Part shown: positions 25,489-34,514 of the stretch, one piece after another
Layout: every line of letters begins with the position of its first letter
Position numbering within the stretch: position 1 is the first letter of the stretch
Assembly (NCBI RefSeq): GCF_019802055.1
Contig: NZ_JAHVHW010000007.1
Coordinates: forward strand, 496,001 to 560,000
Reading direction: 5' to 3'
From: Ferrimonas balearica
Lineage (GTDB): Bacteria; Pseudomonadota; Gammaproteobacteria; Enterobacterales; Shewanellaceae
DNA length: 64,000 nt
Made by a program: the position numbers and the translations under genes
The notes under the pieces: generated by a model
What the model was told of the DNA's origin: nothing
The model's input: only the letters and a program-made list of their open reading frames with translations
Database searches by the model: none

Positions 25489-26536
25489 CTGGTATCGCGA
25501 AAAATTCTCCGACCCTCAGGCGGTGACTCTGACAGTCATTCTGCTGGTGGGCTTCGCGGTAATTTACTTCTACGGCAAGCTCATCATGCCGCTTCTGGTT
25601 GCCGTTGTGTTTGCCTATATGCTGGAGTCACCGGTCTCCTGGATGACCCGAAAGGGGCTGCCCCGCAGCGTATCGGCTTCGCTGGTGTTGGTGCTGTTTG
25701 CCGGGGCCATGCTGGTGGCCACGCTCGGATTGCTGCCAGCCCTGTGGCGACAGGGGGTGGCATTGGCCACCGAACTGCCCGCCATGGTCAGCCAGTGGCA
25801 GCAACTGATCATGACCCTGCCGGAAAAGTACCCCACGCTCATTGATGAGGTGCAGCTGGCCAGCATGATGGCCAACTTTAACCACTCACTGTTGAGTACC
25901 GGCCAAAATCTGGTGTCCCAGTCCCTCTCATCACTGGTCGATTTGGTGGCGCTGATGGTATACGCCATTCTGGTACCGCTGCTGATGTTCTTCTTCCTGA
26001 AGGATAAAGAGGAGCTTCTGGCCAGTTTTGGGCGCTTCATTCCGGATAACCGGGACCTGGCCAAGCAGGTCTGGGGTGAGATGAACATCCAGATTGGCAA
26101 CTACATCCGGGGCAAGGTGATCGAGATTCTGATCATCGGCACCACCAGCTATCTCACCTTCTTCTTTATGGATCTCCGCTATGCGGCTCTGCTGGGGGCG
26201 CTGGTTGGCCTGTCGGTATTGATCCCCTATATCGGCGCGACCGTGGTGACGGTCCCTGTCGCACTGGTGGGCTTCTTCCAGTGGGGGATCTCGCCGGAGT
26301 TTGGTTATCTGATGCTGGCCTACGGCATCATTCAGGCCATTGATGGCAATGTGCTGGTGCCGTTGCTGTTCTCTGAGGCGGTGAATCTGCACCCGGTGGC
26401 GATCATCGTGGCCGTGTTGATCTTTGGCGGGCTCTGGGGTTTCTGGGGCGTGTTCTTTGCCATTCCTCTGGCGACTCTGGTCAAAGCGGTTGTGAACGCC
26501 TGGCCAACTCATACACCGGAGCCGGAAAACGCTTGA
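25469..26536 (+). CDS. perM: AI-2E family transporter, PerM-like
   Basis: Inner-membrane permease-like protein of 355 residues with about eight hydrophobic segments. The start is ATG 25469 with a strong AAGGAG; the upstream frame overlaps the TusA-like gene and is a shadow. The family contains PerM and AI-2 exporter TqsA; the specific cargo is unknown. Gene position next to bepA matches E. coli perM. A hairpin without a T run follows. Confidence 0.88.
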   Translation: MFNLIRNWYREKFSDPQAVTLTVILLVGFAVIYFYGKLIMPLLVAVVFAYMLESPVSWMTRKGLPRSVSASLVLVLFAGAMLVATLGLLPALWRQGVALATELPAMVSQWQQLIMTLPEKYPTLIDEVQLASMMANFNHSLLSTGQNLVSQSLSSLVDLVALMVYAILVPLLMFFFLKDKEELLASFGRFIPDNRDLAKQVWGEMNIQIGNYIRGKVIEILIIGTTSYLTFFFMDLRYAALLGALVGLSVLIPYIGATVVTVPVALVGFFQWGISPEFGYLMLAYGIIQAIDGNVLVPLLFSEAVNLHPVAIIVAVLIFGGLWGFWGVFFAIPLATLVKAVVNAWPTHTPEPENA

Positions 26537-26542
26537 TTCATG

Positions 26543-26564
26543 GCATCCCCCGAACGGGGGATGC
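26543..26564 (+). repeat. GC-rich hairpin after perM
   Basis: A 9-bp perfect inverted repeat (GCATCCCCC / GGGGGATGC) with a GAAC loop, directly after the perM stop. It has no T tail, so it may stabilise the mRNA end rather than terminate by itself. Confidence 0.5.
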
Positions 26565-26613
26565 GTCCAAGGTTTCATTAGCGGTATCAATAAGGTAACT
26601 CAAGGAGGTTACC

Positions 26614-28242
26614 ATGAGACGCTTAAGGAACTGCATCATCACTCCCGTTGCTCTCTCCGCCATTGCACTGCTGGCCAGTTGTGGTGGAGACAGCGATACC
26701 AACACATCCCCACCCGATCCCAAGCCAATGCGCTTAACCGGCATCTTCAGTGACAGCCCCGTCAGTGGCCTGGGCTACGAAAGCGACAGCCAGAATGCGA
26801 TGACCGGTGAACATGGGGAGTTCTACTACTTCCAAGGTGAATCGCTGGTGTTCTTTATCGGTGGCACCGCTTTCCCTGCCGTGCTCGGACAGGCTGAAGT
26901 GACACCGCAAACCCTCTATGACAATCAACCCGCCAACACGAAAGAGGTGGCGAACACTCTGCGTCTGCTGCAAACCCTGGACAGCGATGATGACCCGGAG
27001 AACGGCATTCAGTTGGAAAGTCGCGTTCATGATGATCTGGCCAGCGTCACTTTGGATGTAGCGTCCGATGCATTTGATGAAGAGGCGAAGCAAGCGCTTA
27101 GCGATGCAGGCATAGACAAGCCCCTGGTCAGTGAAGCGAAAGCATTGGCTCACTATGGCCAAAATCGTCCTTATCAGCAGTCCGACCTGACCGGCCACTG
27201 GTTTGATGTCTTTTACAACCTGCCGGTATCCGACAATGTGGCAGATGGGTTTGCCTATGCGGTCGACACGCTGGACATAGACAGCAAAGGGAGCACCGTT
27301 GCCACTGCACTGGTAAAAAGCGGTGGGCGAGAGTTGGACACCGAAACCCTGCAACTGACCCTGGATGAAGAGGGCAAACTCGGCTTGGCGGAAGCGCCAG
27401 AGTGGGAAGCCTATCTGAACAGCGGCAAGGATCAATTTGTGGCCTTTGCCCGGGATGGTGAAAGCATCGAAATCGGTGTGTCGCTCAAACAGGCAGAACA
27501 GTACCAGCAAGCTGACTTGGCGGGCATGTGGTACAGCTTCGGGCTGGAGATGCCGATAACCGATCCCTTCGACCCTGACCTGCCGATCACCTACCTCGAT
27601 CGCTGGCAGATTAATGAATCCGGCGACATGACGCTGACTGAAATCTACACCTTCGGCTATACCATTGCGGATGAGCAGGAAACGCTGAAGGTATCCCTGA
27701 CCGAAGAGGGACAGTTGGTGTTTGAGGGGGATGATGAGGGCATCGGCTTCCTGGGACGCAGCAAGGATGTGGTGGTGCGTCATGAAAACTGGGAAGGCGG
27801 TTCAGCACTGATTGTGGCGCTGAAACAGCCTGAAACCGTATCACTCGTAGATCTGGAGGGTACCTGGCGGATGTACAGCCTCGGCCTTCCGCCGGAAGGC
27901 AGCATGGATCCCGACGGGTTTACTTACGATGTGGATGAGATGGTGATTGATGCCAACGGTAAGGTGCAGGCAATCCATCTCCGTCATCTGGAGTGGGAAC
28001 GCGAGGTAGGCATCATTGATGAGTCCTGGCGTCCGGATGGCAACTATCCCAGTAAGGACTCCTGGATTGATGGCGAATGGGATGCCCAGCTTGTGATGCT
28101 TGAAGGGGGTCTGTTTGCTGTCGACGGTGAGTTGGCAGAGTTCTTCGCCATTAATGAGGGTGGAGACGTCATGGTGAATCTGTATGGAGAAGAGGGCAAT
28201 CAGGGGATGGCAATTGCCGTAAAACTGGCTGACCCGGAATAA
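26614..28242 (+). CDS. Lipoprotein with three repeated modules, function unknown
   Basis: Unrecognised 542-residue lipoprotein (lipobox LLASCGG). The first part (about 40-175) resembles a domain common in marine gammaproteobacterial adhesins: TGIFSDSPVSGLGYES, GEHGEFYYFQGESLVFFIGG and LLQTLDSDDDPENGI. The rest consists of three related modules, each starting near YQQSDLTGHW, YQQADLAGMW and VSLVDLEGTW and containing a 'W...D....G....' beta pattern. The start has an excellent AAGGAGG. A strong terminator follows. It may be an envelope or surface protein; no enzyme motif is visible. Confidence 0.75.
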   Translation: MRRLRNCIITPVALSAIALLASCGGDSDTNTSPPDPKPMRLTGIFSDSPVSGLGYESDSQNAMTGEHGEFYYFQGESLVFFIGGTAFPAVLGQAEVTPQTLYDNQPANTKEVANTLRLLQTLDSDDDPENGIQLESRVHDDLASVTLDVASDAFDEEAKQALSDAGIDKPLVSEAKALAHYGQNRPYQQSDLTGHWFDVFYNLPVSDNVADGFAYAVDTLDIDSKGSTVATALVKSGGRELDTETLQLTLDEEGKLGLAEAPEWEAYLNSGKDQFVAFARDGESIEIGVSLKQAEQYQQADLAGMWYSFGLEMPITDPFDPDLPITYLDRWQINESGDMTLTEIYTFGYTIADEQETLKVSLTEEGQLVFEGDDEGIGFLGRSKDVVVRHENWEGGSALIVALKQPETVSLVDLEGTWRMYSLGLPPEGSMDPDGFTYDVDEMVIDANGKVQAIHLRHLEWEREVGIIDESWRPDGNYPSKDSWIDGEWDAQLVMLEGGLFAVDGELAEFFAINEGGDVMVNLYGEEGNQGMAIAVKLADPE

Positions 28243-28264
28243 ACAGAGACACTGAAGAGTGATC

Positions 28265-28293
28265 ACAGCCTGGGTACTGCCCAGGCTGTTTTA
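28265..28293 (+). terminator. intrinsic terminator after three-module lipoprotein gene
   Basis: Perfect 10-bp stem (ACAGCCTGGG / CCCAGGCTGT) with a five-base loop and TTTT tail. Confidence 0.88.
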
Positions 28294-28308
28294 TTGTTGC
28301 TGTTTGGC

Positions 28309-29028
28309 TCAGGCGGTTTCGAAACCAGTACGTTGAGAGTGAAATAAGCAGATTAACTGGTTCTGATGGCGGCAGTCGGTTTTATGAAGCAAGGCTTTTA
28401 TCTGGCTCTTTACGGTTTCCTTACTGACACCGCGGCGATGGGCGATTTCACTGCCGTCCAGGCCCTGGAGCAACAACCTTAACACTTGGGTTTCCGCCAG
28501 GGTCAACGCAAGATCTCGACGGGCCTCACTGGGACCAAGCCAAAGGTGCGCCCAGGGGAGTAACGTCGCCCCGATAGCGCCAAGAGTGCATTCAGAACTA
28601 GGGGGAAAATGGCGTTGATTACGATGGCAAGAGAGGCCAATCGATCGACCTGGGCTGAGGGGGAGTACCAATCCCAGAGAGTGCTGATAGGGGAAATAGG
28701 GCGTAAAGCGTTCCAGAAAGTTCACCCGAGCCTCATCGTCGTTATCCAGTAAAGGCTGCAGAGGCACACTTTGCCCAACCAAACCCTGCTCCAGATAGCA
28801 TTTCAGGTATTGGTCTTCGTTGCTGTGCTGCTGCATAAATCGATGAGCCTGAGGAGAGATCCCAGCGGAGTACACCTGTTGCTGATGGGTGGAATGGTCA
28901 CTCAAAAACAGCAATACGCCGTCAGCCTCCAGTAAAGGCAATAGCCGATTCAGTGCGTGGTGCACCTCAACCGGGTGGCGAACCTGAACAAGTTGTTCGC
29001 TCCATTGGGCTAATCCATGCCAGCGCAT
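28309..29028 (-). CDS. LuxR-family transcriptional regulator (orphan)
   Basis: DNA-binding regulator of 239 residues. The C-terminal LuxR/GerE helix-turn-helix is clear (LTLAETQVLRLLLQGLDGSE, then HRRGVSKETVKSQIKALLHK). The N-terminal half is GAF/autoinducer-domain-like in length but lacks a pattern I can assign to an acyl-homoserine-lactone binder. No LuxI-type gene is in the window. A good GGAGG precedes the start at 29028. It lies next to the M14 peptidase gene and about 2 kb from the fimbrial operon; whether it controls either is unknown. Confidence 0.85.
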   Translation of the reverse strand: MRWHGLAQWSEQLVQVRHPVEVHHALNRLLPLLEADGVLLFLSDHSTHQQQVYSAGISPQAHRFMQQHSNEDQYLKCYLEQGLVGQSVPLQPLLDNDDEARVNFLERFTPYFPYQHSLGLVLPLSPGRSIGLSCHRNQRHFPPSSECTLGAIGATLLPWAHLWLGPSEARRDLALTLAETQVLRLLLQGLDGSEIAHRRGVSKETVKSQIKALLHKTDCRHQNQLICLFHSQRTGFETA

Positions 29029-29210
29029 AATCCCTCCATGAGACCAGTATGACGGCGGTCTCCGGGAGTGATCTTGATTCAGATCAGGGTGTTATTGAAT
29101 TGTAACGGCGCGTTGGTGCGTCACCTTACGAGCCAGGGCTTTAGCATGTTCAACTCAGTCATCCTCCTGACAACAGGGCGCCGATGGGCGCCCGGTTGAA
29201 GCGTTGAGGA

Positions 29211-30131
29211 TCAGCGTTGGGCTAATAGGTAATCCAGTGCGCCGGTAATGGCGGCAATCTGAGCCAGGTTGCAGATCTCCGGACTGGCTTTCGGACTGTC
29301 GGGATACACCTCGGTGGTTGTCACAAAGGGGGCATCCGTCATACCGCCGCACAGAAAGAGGGATTTTTTAGGGTAGTGAATCACCCCCTCCTGCTCGACT
29401 GGGGCGCCAATGATAAGGCCTTTATCGTCCGGCGGCGCAATGTGGGTGACCTGTCTAACGGCATCAATAATCGCCCGCTGGAACGCCGGGGTTGAGCGGT
29501 GTGTGTCATCTACGGTGTAAAAGCCGTCCGGGATCCCCTCTTTGGATTCATCAAAGGGTTTACCGTCCCGGGCCGCAAGAGCGGGGCGAAACTCGGTCTT
29601 ATCGCTGTCCGTTGTCTCATGCAGATCCAAGTGAGCGAGGAACTCCGTGCCTTGAGCGCCCACATAGGCCATCGCCGCACCCGCTTCTTCAGAGGGGCTA
29701 TCGGCCCTGAATGAGCGGTTTGGGTCTACGCAGAGCGGGTTCCAACGGTTGATGGTTTCATAGCCCCAGGGGCTGATGCAGGGCAGCACAAGCAGATCAA
29801 ACTGCTCAACATACTCCCCGGCAACGGAATCAAGAAAGGCCAGTGCACCCTGAACACCGCTGGTTTCATAGCCATGCACCCCTCCTGTGATTAGTACCTT
29901 GGGTCGCTCCTCCTGCCAATTGCGGCTTTTAATCGCGAACAGTGGATAGCGTTCTACATCGTAGGAGAGCGAACCGTACTGCTCGACGTCATAACGGCTT
30001 TTTAGTGCCTCTATCTTATTGAGGACCTCTTCTCGATAGCTGCGTTTCCTGGATGTGTTGGCAAACCACGTCGCTTTTTCGGACTCGCTCCAGGGCTGTC
30101 CTTCTGTACCAATGGGATAAAAAGAGGGCAT
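29211..30131 (-). CDS. M14 family zinc carboxypeptidase-like protein
   Basis: Peptidase of 306 residues without a signal peptide. The zinc-binding residues are visible in GVHGYETSG (HxxE) and LAHLDLHETTD (His); DPNRSF holds a substrate-binding region and TTEVYPDSP may hold the catalytic Glu. The layout fits M14 enzymes related to AspA/AstE-type deacylases or amidases as well as carboxypeptidases, so the substrate class is open. The start at 30131 has no obvious ribosome site. It is the last GC-rich gene before the AT-rich fimbrial region. Confidence 0.82.
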   Translation of the reverse strand: MPSFYPIGTEGQPWSESEKATWFANTSRKRSYREEVLNKIEALKSRYDVEQYGSLSYDVERYPLFAIKSRNWQEERPKVLITGGVHGYETSGVQGALAFLDSVAGEYVEQFDLLVLPCISPWGYETINRWNPLCVDPNRSFRADSPSEEAGAAMAYVGAQGTEFLAHLDLHETTDSDKTEFRPALAARDGKPFDESKEGIPDGFYTVDDTHRSTPAFQRAIIDAVRQVTHIAPPDDKGLIIGAPVEQEGVIHYPKKSLFLCGGMTDAPFVTTTEVYPDSPKASPEICNLAQIAAITGALDYLLAQR

Positions 30132-31222
30132 AGCAGGTCGGCATTAAGGCAAATGGGATGAAGAGAGTAGGGGGGCTGAGTGGCAAAAATCAACTCTTGT
30201 CTGCTCGGGTTTTATGGAGCGTTGGATGCTACAAATGCCACAACGTGCTCTCGGTTTGTGGAGTGCTGAGCCCCTTTTGTTCCGATTTCCGATACCGTCA
30301 CGTCCAGCGCCGCTTTGACTGCGATGAATGGGCAGGCCATTTGAGTCGGCCTTTGAGAGAGGAGGTACTGGTTGGACAGAGGCTCTGGCCGACAGGTGAA
30401 GAACTGTTACTTCGGAGGAACAATTGGGTTCAATACCTATTTGTGGCCTTTTTGTCGGAACCTGCTTAATCGAACTTTGGTATTTAAGACGTATCTAGTC
30501 ATGAGGTAGGGATGATAGGACAGAATAAGTAGTTCGTGGATATGAATAAACACTAAAGGCGGGTGTAAAATAATCACAAATAGCTCTGAATTGGCGTGGC
30601 AATAGAGTTGTCGCTCTAACATTTATGCACTTTCCATGAACCTAGGACGACAAAAATAGAACTTGGACTCTAAAATGCGATATCTGGTTGATATCAATAC
30701 TTAAAGCGACAGAACAGAATGGTTAAATAAATTTATATTGCCCACGCCGTATGCCTCCTCATGCTCACCATCCAGCCCGGGAGGAAACTTAACCCATTGT
30801 TTTGAAACAGTATTTGAAGGAATAATGAAATTTAATGTAGTGCTTTGACTCTAAATTTCCACTTGGCAGACCCGTATGAACGAGTTTATCCGTCCATTAG
30901 GTTTTGACAATATAATTCTGTGCAAATGCTAAATTTCGATAAATATTTCGTTTCCTAATAAGAGCGGATACAACTTACATACATTAATCCTTAATTATCT
31001 TTAATAATCATATTTAATTTAATGCTCCGTCATTCGAATGATAAATTGCACTCGTAAATTAATGATTAGTGGTTGTAAGTGAGTCACATATGTACCTGGT
31101 GGGTTGATATTAATTACGGTTTTTAATCATTAACCATCCATTACGTCGCTTCTATTAAAGTTAATTTACCTTTTGTTTCGATAACAAATGGATTTCATTC
31201 GGTTCATAGAGGAAATTTTATA
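30132..31222. other. 1.1-kb AT-rich region upstream of the fimbrial operon, no gene seen
   Basis: Base composition changes sharply from the GC-rich left side. The frames here (such as 30158-30469 on plus) have no ribosome site or family resemblance that I could find. Structure seen: a perfect 12-bp palindrome TCATTCGAATGA at 30030+1000 (31030-31041), and a 10-bp inverted repeat TTAATGATTA / TAATCATTAA at 31059-31068 and 31124-31133. There is also a TTGACA at 30904-30909 without a good -10. This probably holds the promoter and control sites of the pilin gene. Confidence 0.5.
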
Positions 31223-31732
31223 ATGAAAACTTTGAAGTTTACTAAAGTAGCGGCGCTTTCTGCAGCAGCGTTTATGTTTGCCAGTTTTGGTGCTCAGGCA
31301 GCGACCAAAGTGATTCAGGTGAGCGCGTCTGTGGATACCGACCTGAGTGTTGTTGATGTGTCTGGTACTTGGGATGCTCCGATTGTGATGGTGCCGAACG
31401 CCACAAATAATGGCTTGGAAACCGTTAACATGGTTCTGAACTTTGACTCCAACGCTTATCAGGATGTTAACGTAACACTGCAGAGCCTTCCCGCTCTGGT
31501 GGACAGCTTGAACAACAACAGCATCCCTCTGGTATTCGAACTTAATGGCACTCCGTTGGTTCAGAATACCGCCCTGCTGGTTTCGAAAACCGAGCTGTAT
31601 GAGTCTGCAGGTGGCAGCACCATCGACTCCTTGAAAAACGTCCCTCTGACCATTTCTAGCGCCGATAATACTGCGCTGGTAAGCGGTAACTACCAAGGTG
31701 TTTTCACTCTGAATTTTGATCTTAATCCTTAA
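31223..31732 (+). CDS. CS1-type (alpha) fimbrial major subunit
   Basis: Exported pilin of 169 residues. The signal peptide is MKTLKFTKVAALSAAAFMFASFGAQA; the mature chain begins ATKVIQVSASVDTDLSV. The pattern of short beta strands, the central VPLTISS and the C-terminal end NYQGVFTLNFDLNP match CooA/CblA-like major subunits of the alpha chaperone-usher class; like them it has no disulfide. A good start (GAGGAAATTTT upstream). Usher, chaperone and tip genes follow on the same strand. Codon use and GC are lower than in the surrounding genome. Confidence 0.9.
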   Translation: MKTLKFTKVAALSAAAFMFASFGAQAATKVIQVSASVDTDLSVVDVSGTWDAPIVMVPNATNNGLETVNMVLNFDSNAYQDVNVTLQSLPALVDSLNNNSIPLVFELNGTPLVQNTALLVSKTELYESAGGSTIDSLKNVPLTISSADNTALVSGNYQGVFTLNFDLNP

Positions 31733-31793
31733 TCAAAGACCGAGTGTTTCTTTATCACGTTAGTTCAAATGGCGTGTGATCTAACAGCGGGTT

Positions 31794-31840
31794 AAAGGGA
31801 CCTAATATTACAACCTTTGAATATTAGGTCCCTTTCTTTT
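31794..31840 (+). terminator. strong hairpin between pilin and usher genes (attenuator)
   Basis: A perfect 16-bp inverted repeat (left arm 31794-31809, right arm 31820-31835) with a 10-base loop and a T-rich tail CTTTCTTTT. It lies just before the usher frame. In pilus operons such a partial terminator lets the major subunit be made in excess of the usher; here it also covers the place where the usher ribosome site should be. Confidence 0.85.
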
Positions 31841-34514
31841 GCATGAAAAAAGGATTTTTCAAGTGTTTGCTGATACCGGAATGACAAGTTTAGACGAGTG
31901 TCTTCTTAACTCTTGGACCTACTACTCAATGAATCAGTGTGTTTCCATGGTTCAGGGTGAGGTGCTGAGTACAAGCAGATACTTGGAAGATAATTTTCCC
32001 GGACTGCTTCTTAATGATGAAAAACAGACGATAAGCTCTGAAAAGCTCGAAGAATACCGAAGCGTGTATGGCATCGTTGCGCCTCGGAATCAGGACTCAG
32101 CTCGCACGACGAAGCCGCAGCAACCAATGATCAATCTTCCTGATACTACTGCAAGTGGGGGCAGCGTTGACGACTCCGCCCGTTACAGAATTGTGGCGCC
32201 CGACTGGTATATAGAAGACGACGAGTATCAGAAATATCACCTGTATATTAATGGGCGAAATGGCGTTATCTCTGATGTAAAACTAGCGGACGGAGTTGCT
32301 ACGTTCCAAGGAGATATTCCGTTAGGCGATTATGTTAACACCCTTTCCAGCGAAGAGATCAACGAGATCACGAACCGCCTTAGCTATGGCGTAAGCATTG
32401 GAAAAACCATTTCGCTGGAGTCCGGAGCCACCTTTGGCTTGTCCGTCGATGACCCGAGTTTGTCTCTTTCAGTAATCCAGAAGGATCAGGAGGAGGTTTA
32501 CTCCTATGGCCTGAAAAGAGGGATTATTCACTGGCAAAACCTTTCAGTTTATTACGATGACACAGCGGAAGATGTCAGTGTCAACCTGAGAGGCAAGGAC
32601 AGTTATAAAGGCCAGCTTGGCATGTTTAGCATGGATTACTATGGCCAGAGTAATCAGTATGACACCTTCATGGAGCTCCAGAATGCGTCACTGATGTTTA
32701 AGCCATTCGATAACGGCATGCAGATTGGCGTCGGGTGGTTGGAAGATAGCGCTTATAACGAACCTTATGGGACGCTTGGCCGTTCCAATTTGTTGAAGCC
32801 TCACCCCTTTGCCGGCTTGGAACTGTTCAACTTCAGTTCGTTTGATCATGAGTTCAAGGTAAACCAAAGCGGAGAGGGCTTTAACGTCTTTTCCAGAGAC
32901 TATGCCTATGGGTCTGTCTATGCCAACGGGCGTTTTGTTAGCAGTGTCAGTCTGACTCCTGGATTCAATCATATCGATGACCGATTGCTTGATGATGGTC
33001 AGAACATTGTCGAAGTAAAGAAGCGATACAACGACGGAACGGAAGACTCTGAGCACATTAACTACTTCAAGGCGTCCCTGGCGCGTAGTGAAGAGAGTTC
33101 TTTTTACGTCAAAGTTGCTTTGGGGGCTAAGGAAATTGATGGTGAGTATCAAGGGGCCGTCTCGCTGAAAACCGCTTTGAACTCCGATTATGGTGACATT
33201 GACTTTCAAACAACCTATTTCCAGAGCTTCGGTGATCTCGCCGCCGAAGTTGAGTATGAGAAACTGTTGGGCCCTCTCTTTATCCAACTGTATGGTGCGG
33301 CAACGACGAATGGTGAAGCTGGCTATGGCACACGATTGTCCAGCAATATTACCTCTCGTATCAATACCAGTGTTGAGTATCGTTCCGTAACGTCGGACAG
33401 TTGTGCCGAACAAAGCCGATATCTGTCCTACAATTGCTTTGATTATCTTAACCTTTACCTGTCTATTAGGCTGCCCTTTGACGTCTACACGACCTATAAC
33501 TACCAATACTATGACTACCGGAGTTCGGGATTTTCTTCCCAGGAGAGTCGAATCGCATTGAACCGATTCTTTACCTTTTCAAATGGCTTTTCCATTGGAC
33601 TTATTGGTAGTGCAGATCAGCGTGATAGAGATGGAATTTGGTCTTTAAGCAATGCCAAAAATTATTATTTTGGACTCAATCTTTCTTATAACAGAGGCAG
33701 TCAATCTACCACTTATGGTGCTGGCTATTCAAAACAAAACTATGGCCAAAGTTCAAATGGAACGCAGCAACACTCACTGAGCTACGCGAGTCGACTTGAC
33801 GATCTTACGTTAAATGGCAGGGTTGGATTAAACCGAAGTAATTATTCTACAGATCACTTCGCATCAATGTCGGCGAATTATCAATCCGATTTCGGGATGT
33901 TCTTTGCTAATGGTTCCTTTAATCAAGTCAGCAACCAATTTAGCCTGAGTCATGATTATATCGCTGCAGTCAATGATAAGTCCTTCAGCCTGAGGACTCA
34001 TCAAACAGGCTATACAGACACCGGAGTGATCTTTGATACTAAAAACATACCTGGGGATGAGTCGTTTAGAGTTCAGGTTCAGGGAAAGAATGGACTATTT
34101 AGCTACTCGCTTGATGGCAGCGAACAGAAGTTTTTTGCCCTGCAGCCTGGTCGATATCGAATGATGATCAGATCCGGCTCAATAAACCAAAGTCGACTCA
34201 GCGATATTTTACTTAATGAAACCATCGTGGATATATACAAAGGGGATGTTCGCACCATCGACTTTACCTACAACGATAAGATCGTTATCGCCTTCAGAAG
34301 CCTGAACAATAGCAGTGAGGTTCTTTCGATAGAGGGCTGTGATAAAACTACTGTAATCGATGGCGAATATGAGTTTACTTGCCTGTCTAGAACCGTATTA
34401 AATGATGGCTATTTTAACGCCACCCTGGACGATGTGACGGTTAGCTGTAAATACGGGAAAGTCAGCGTCTTTAGCGACATTTATTATTCTTTGGGAGATG
34501 TACGTTGTGAATAA
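31839..34514 (+). CDS. CS1/alpha-type outer-membrane usher, atypical 5' end
   Basis: Outer-membrane pilus assembly platform of up to 891 residues, like CooC/TcfC-type ushers: an N-terminal E-set/plug-like part, a long beta-barrel rich in alternating aromatic strands (residues about 260-680) and a C-terminal CS1-pilus domain. The 5' end is abnormal. The frame opens only with TTG 31839 (or ATG 31881) and has no hydrophobic signal core before VFADTGM. An ATG at 31843 in another frame gives MKKGFFKCLLIPE and stops. This may mean a deletion/frameshift in the signal sequence. The stop overlaps the chaperone start by 8 bases. Confidence 0.85.
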   Translation: MHEKRIFQVFADTGMTSLDECLLNSWTYYSMNQCVSMVQGEVLSTSRYLEDNFPGLLLNDEKQTISSEKLEEYRSVYGIVAPRNQDSARTTKPQQPMINLPDTTASGGSVDDSARYRIVAPDWYIEDDEYQKYHLYINGRNGVISDVKLADGVATFQGDIPLGDYVNTLSSEEINEITNRLSYGVSIGKTISLESGATFGLSVDDPSLSLSVIQKDQEEVYSYGLKRGIIHWQNLSVYYDDTAEDVSVNLRGKDSYKGQLGMFSMDYYGQSNQYDTFMELQNASLMFKPFDNGMQIGVGWLEDSAYNEPYGTLGRSNLLKPHPFAGLELFNFSSFDHEFKVNQSGEGFNVFSRDYAYGSVYANGRFVSSVSLTPGFNHIDDRLLDDGQNIVEVKKRYNDGTEDSEHINYFKASLARSEESSFYVKVALGAKEIDGEYQGAVSLKTALNSDYGDIDFQTTYFQSFGDLAAEVEYEKLLGPLFIQLYGAATTNGEAGYGTRLSSNITSRINTSVEYRSVTSDSCAEQSRYLSYNCFDYLNLYLSIRLPFDVYTTYNYQYYDYRSSGFSSQESRIALNRFFTFSNGFSIGLIGSADQRDRDGIWSLSNAKNYYFGLNLSYNRGSQSTTYGAGYSKQNYGQSSNGTQQHSLSYASRLDDLTLNGRVGLNRSNYSTDHFASMSANYQSDFGMFFANGSFNQVSNQFSLSHDYIAAVNDKSFSLRTHQTGYTDTGVIFDTKNIPGDESFRVQVQGKNGLFSYSLDGSEQKFFALQPGRYRMMIRSGSINQSRLSDILLNETIVDIYKGDVRTIDFTYNDKIVIAFRSLNNSSEVLSIEGCDKTTVIDGEYEFTCLSRTVLNDGYFNATLDDVTVSCKYGKVSVFSDIYYSLGDVRCE

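Noticed and set aside
30158-30469. 103-residue frame in the region before the fimbrial operon
   Set aside because: No ribosome site, no signal or family; it straddles the composition boundary. I considered a transposase remnant, but saw no convincing motif.
30904-30935. TTGACA as a promoter for the pilin
   Set aside because: No good -10 at 16-18 bases, and it lies about 300 bases before the gene, so I did not call it.
30132-31222. Invertible promoter for phase variation
   Set aside because: No site-specific recombinase nearby and no long inverted repeats flanking a promoter.
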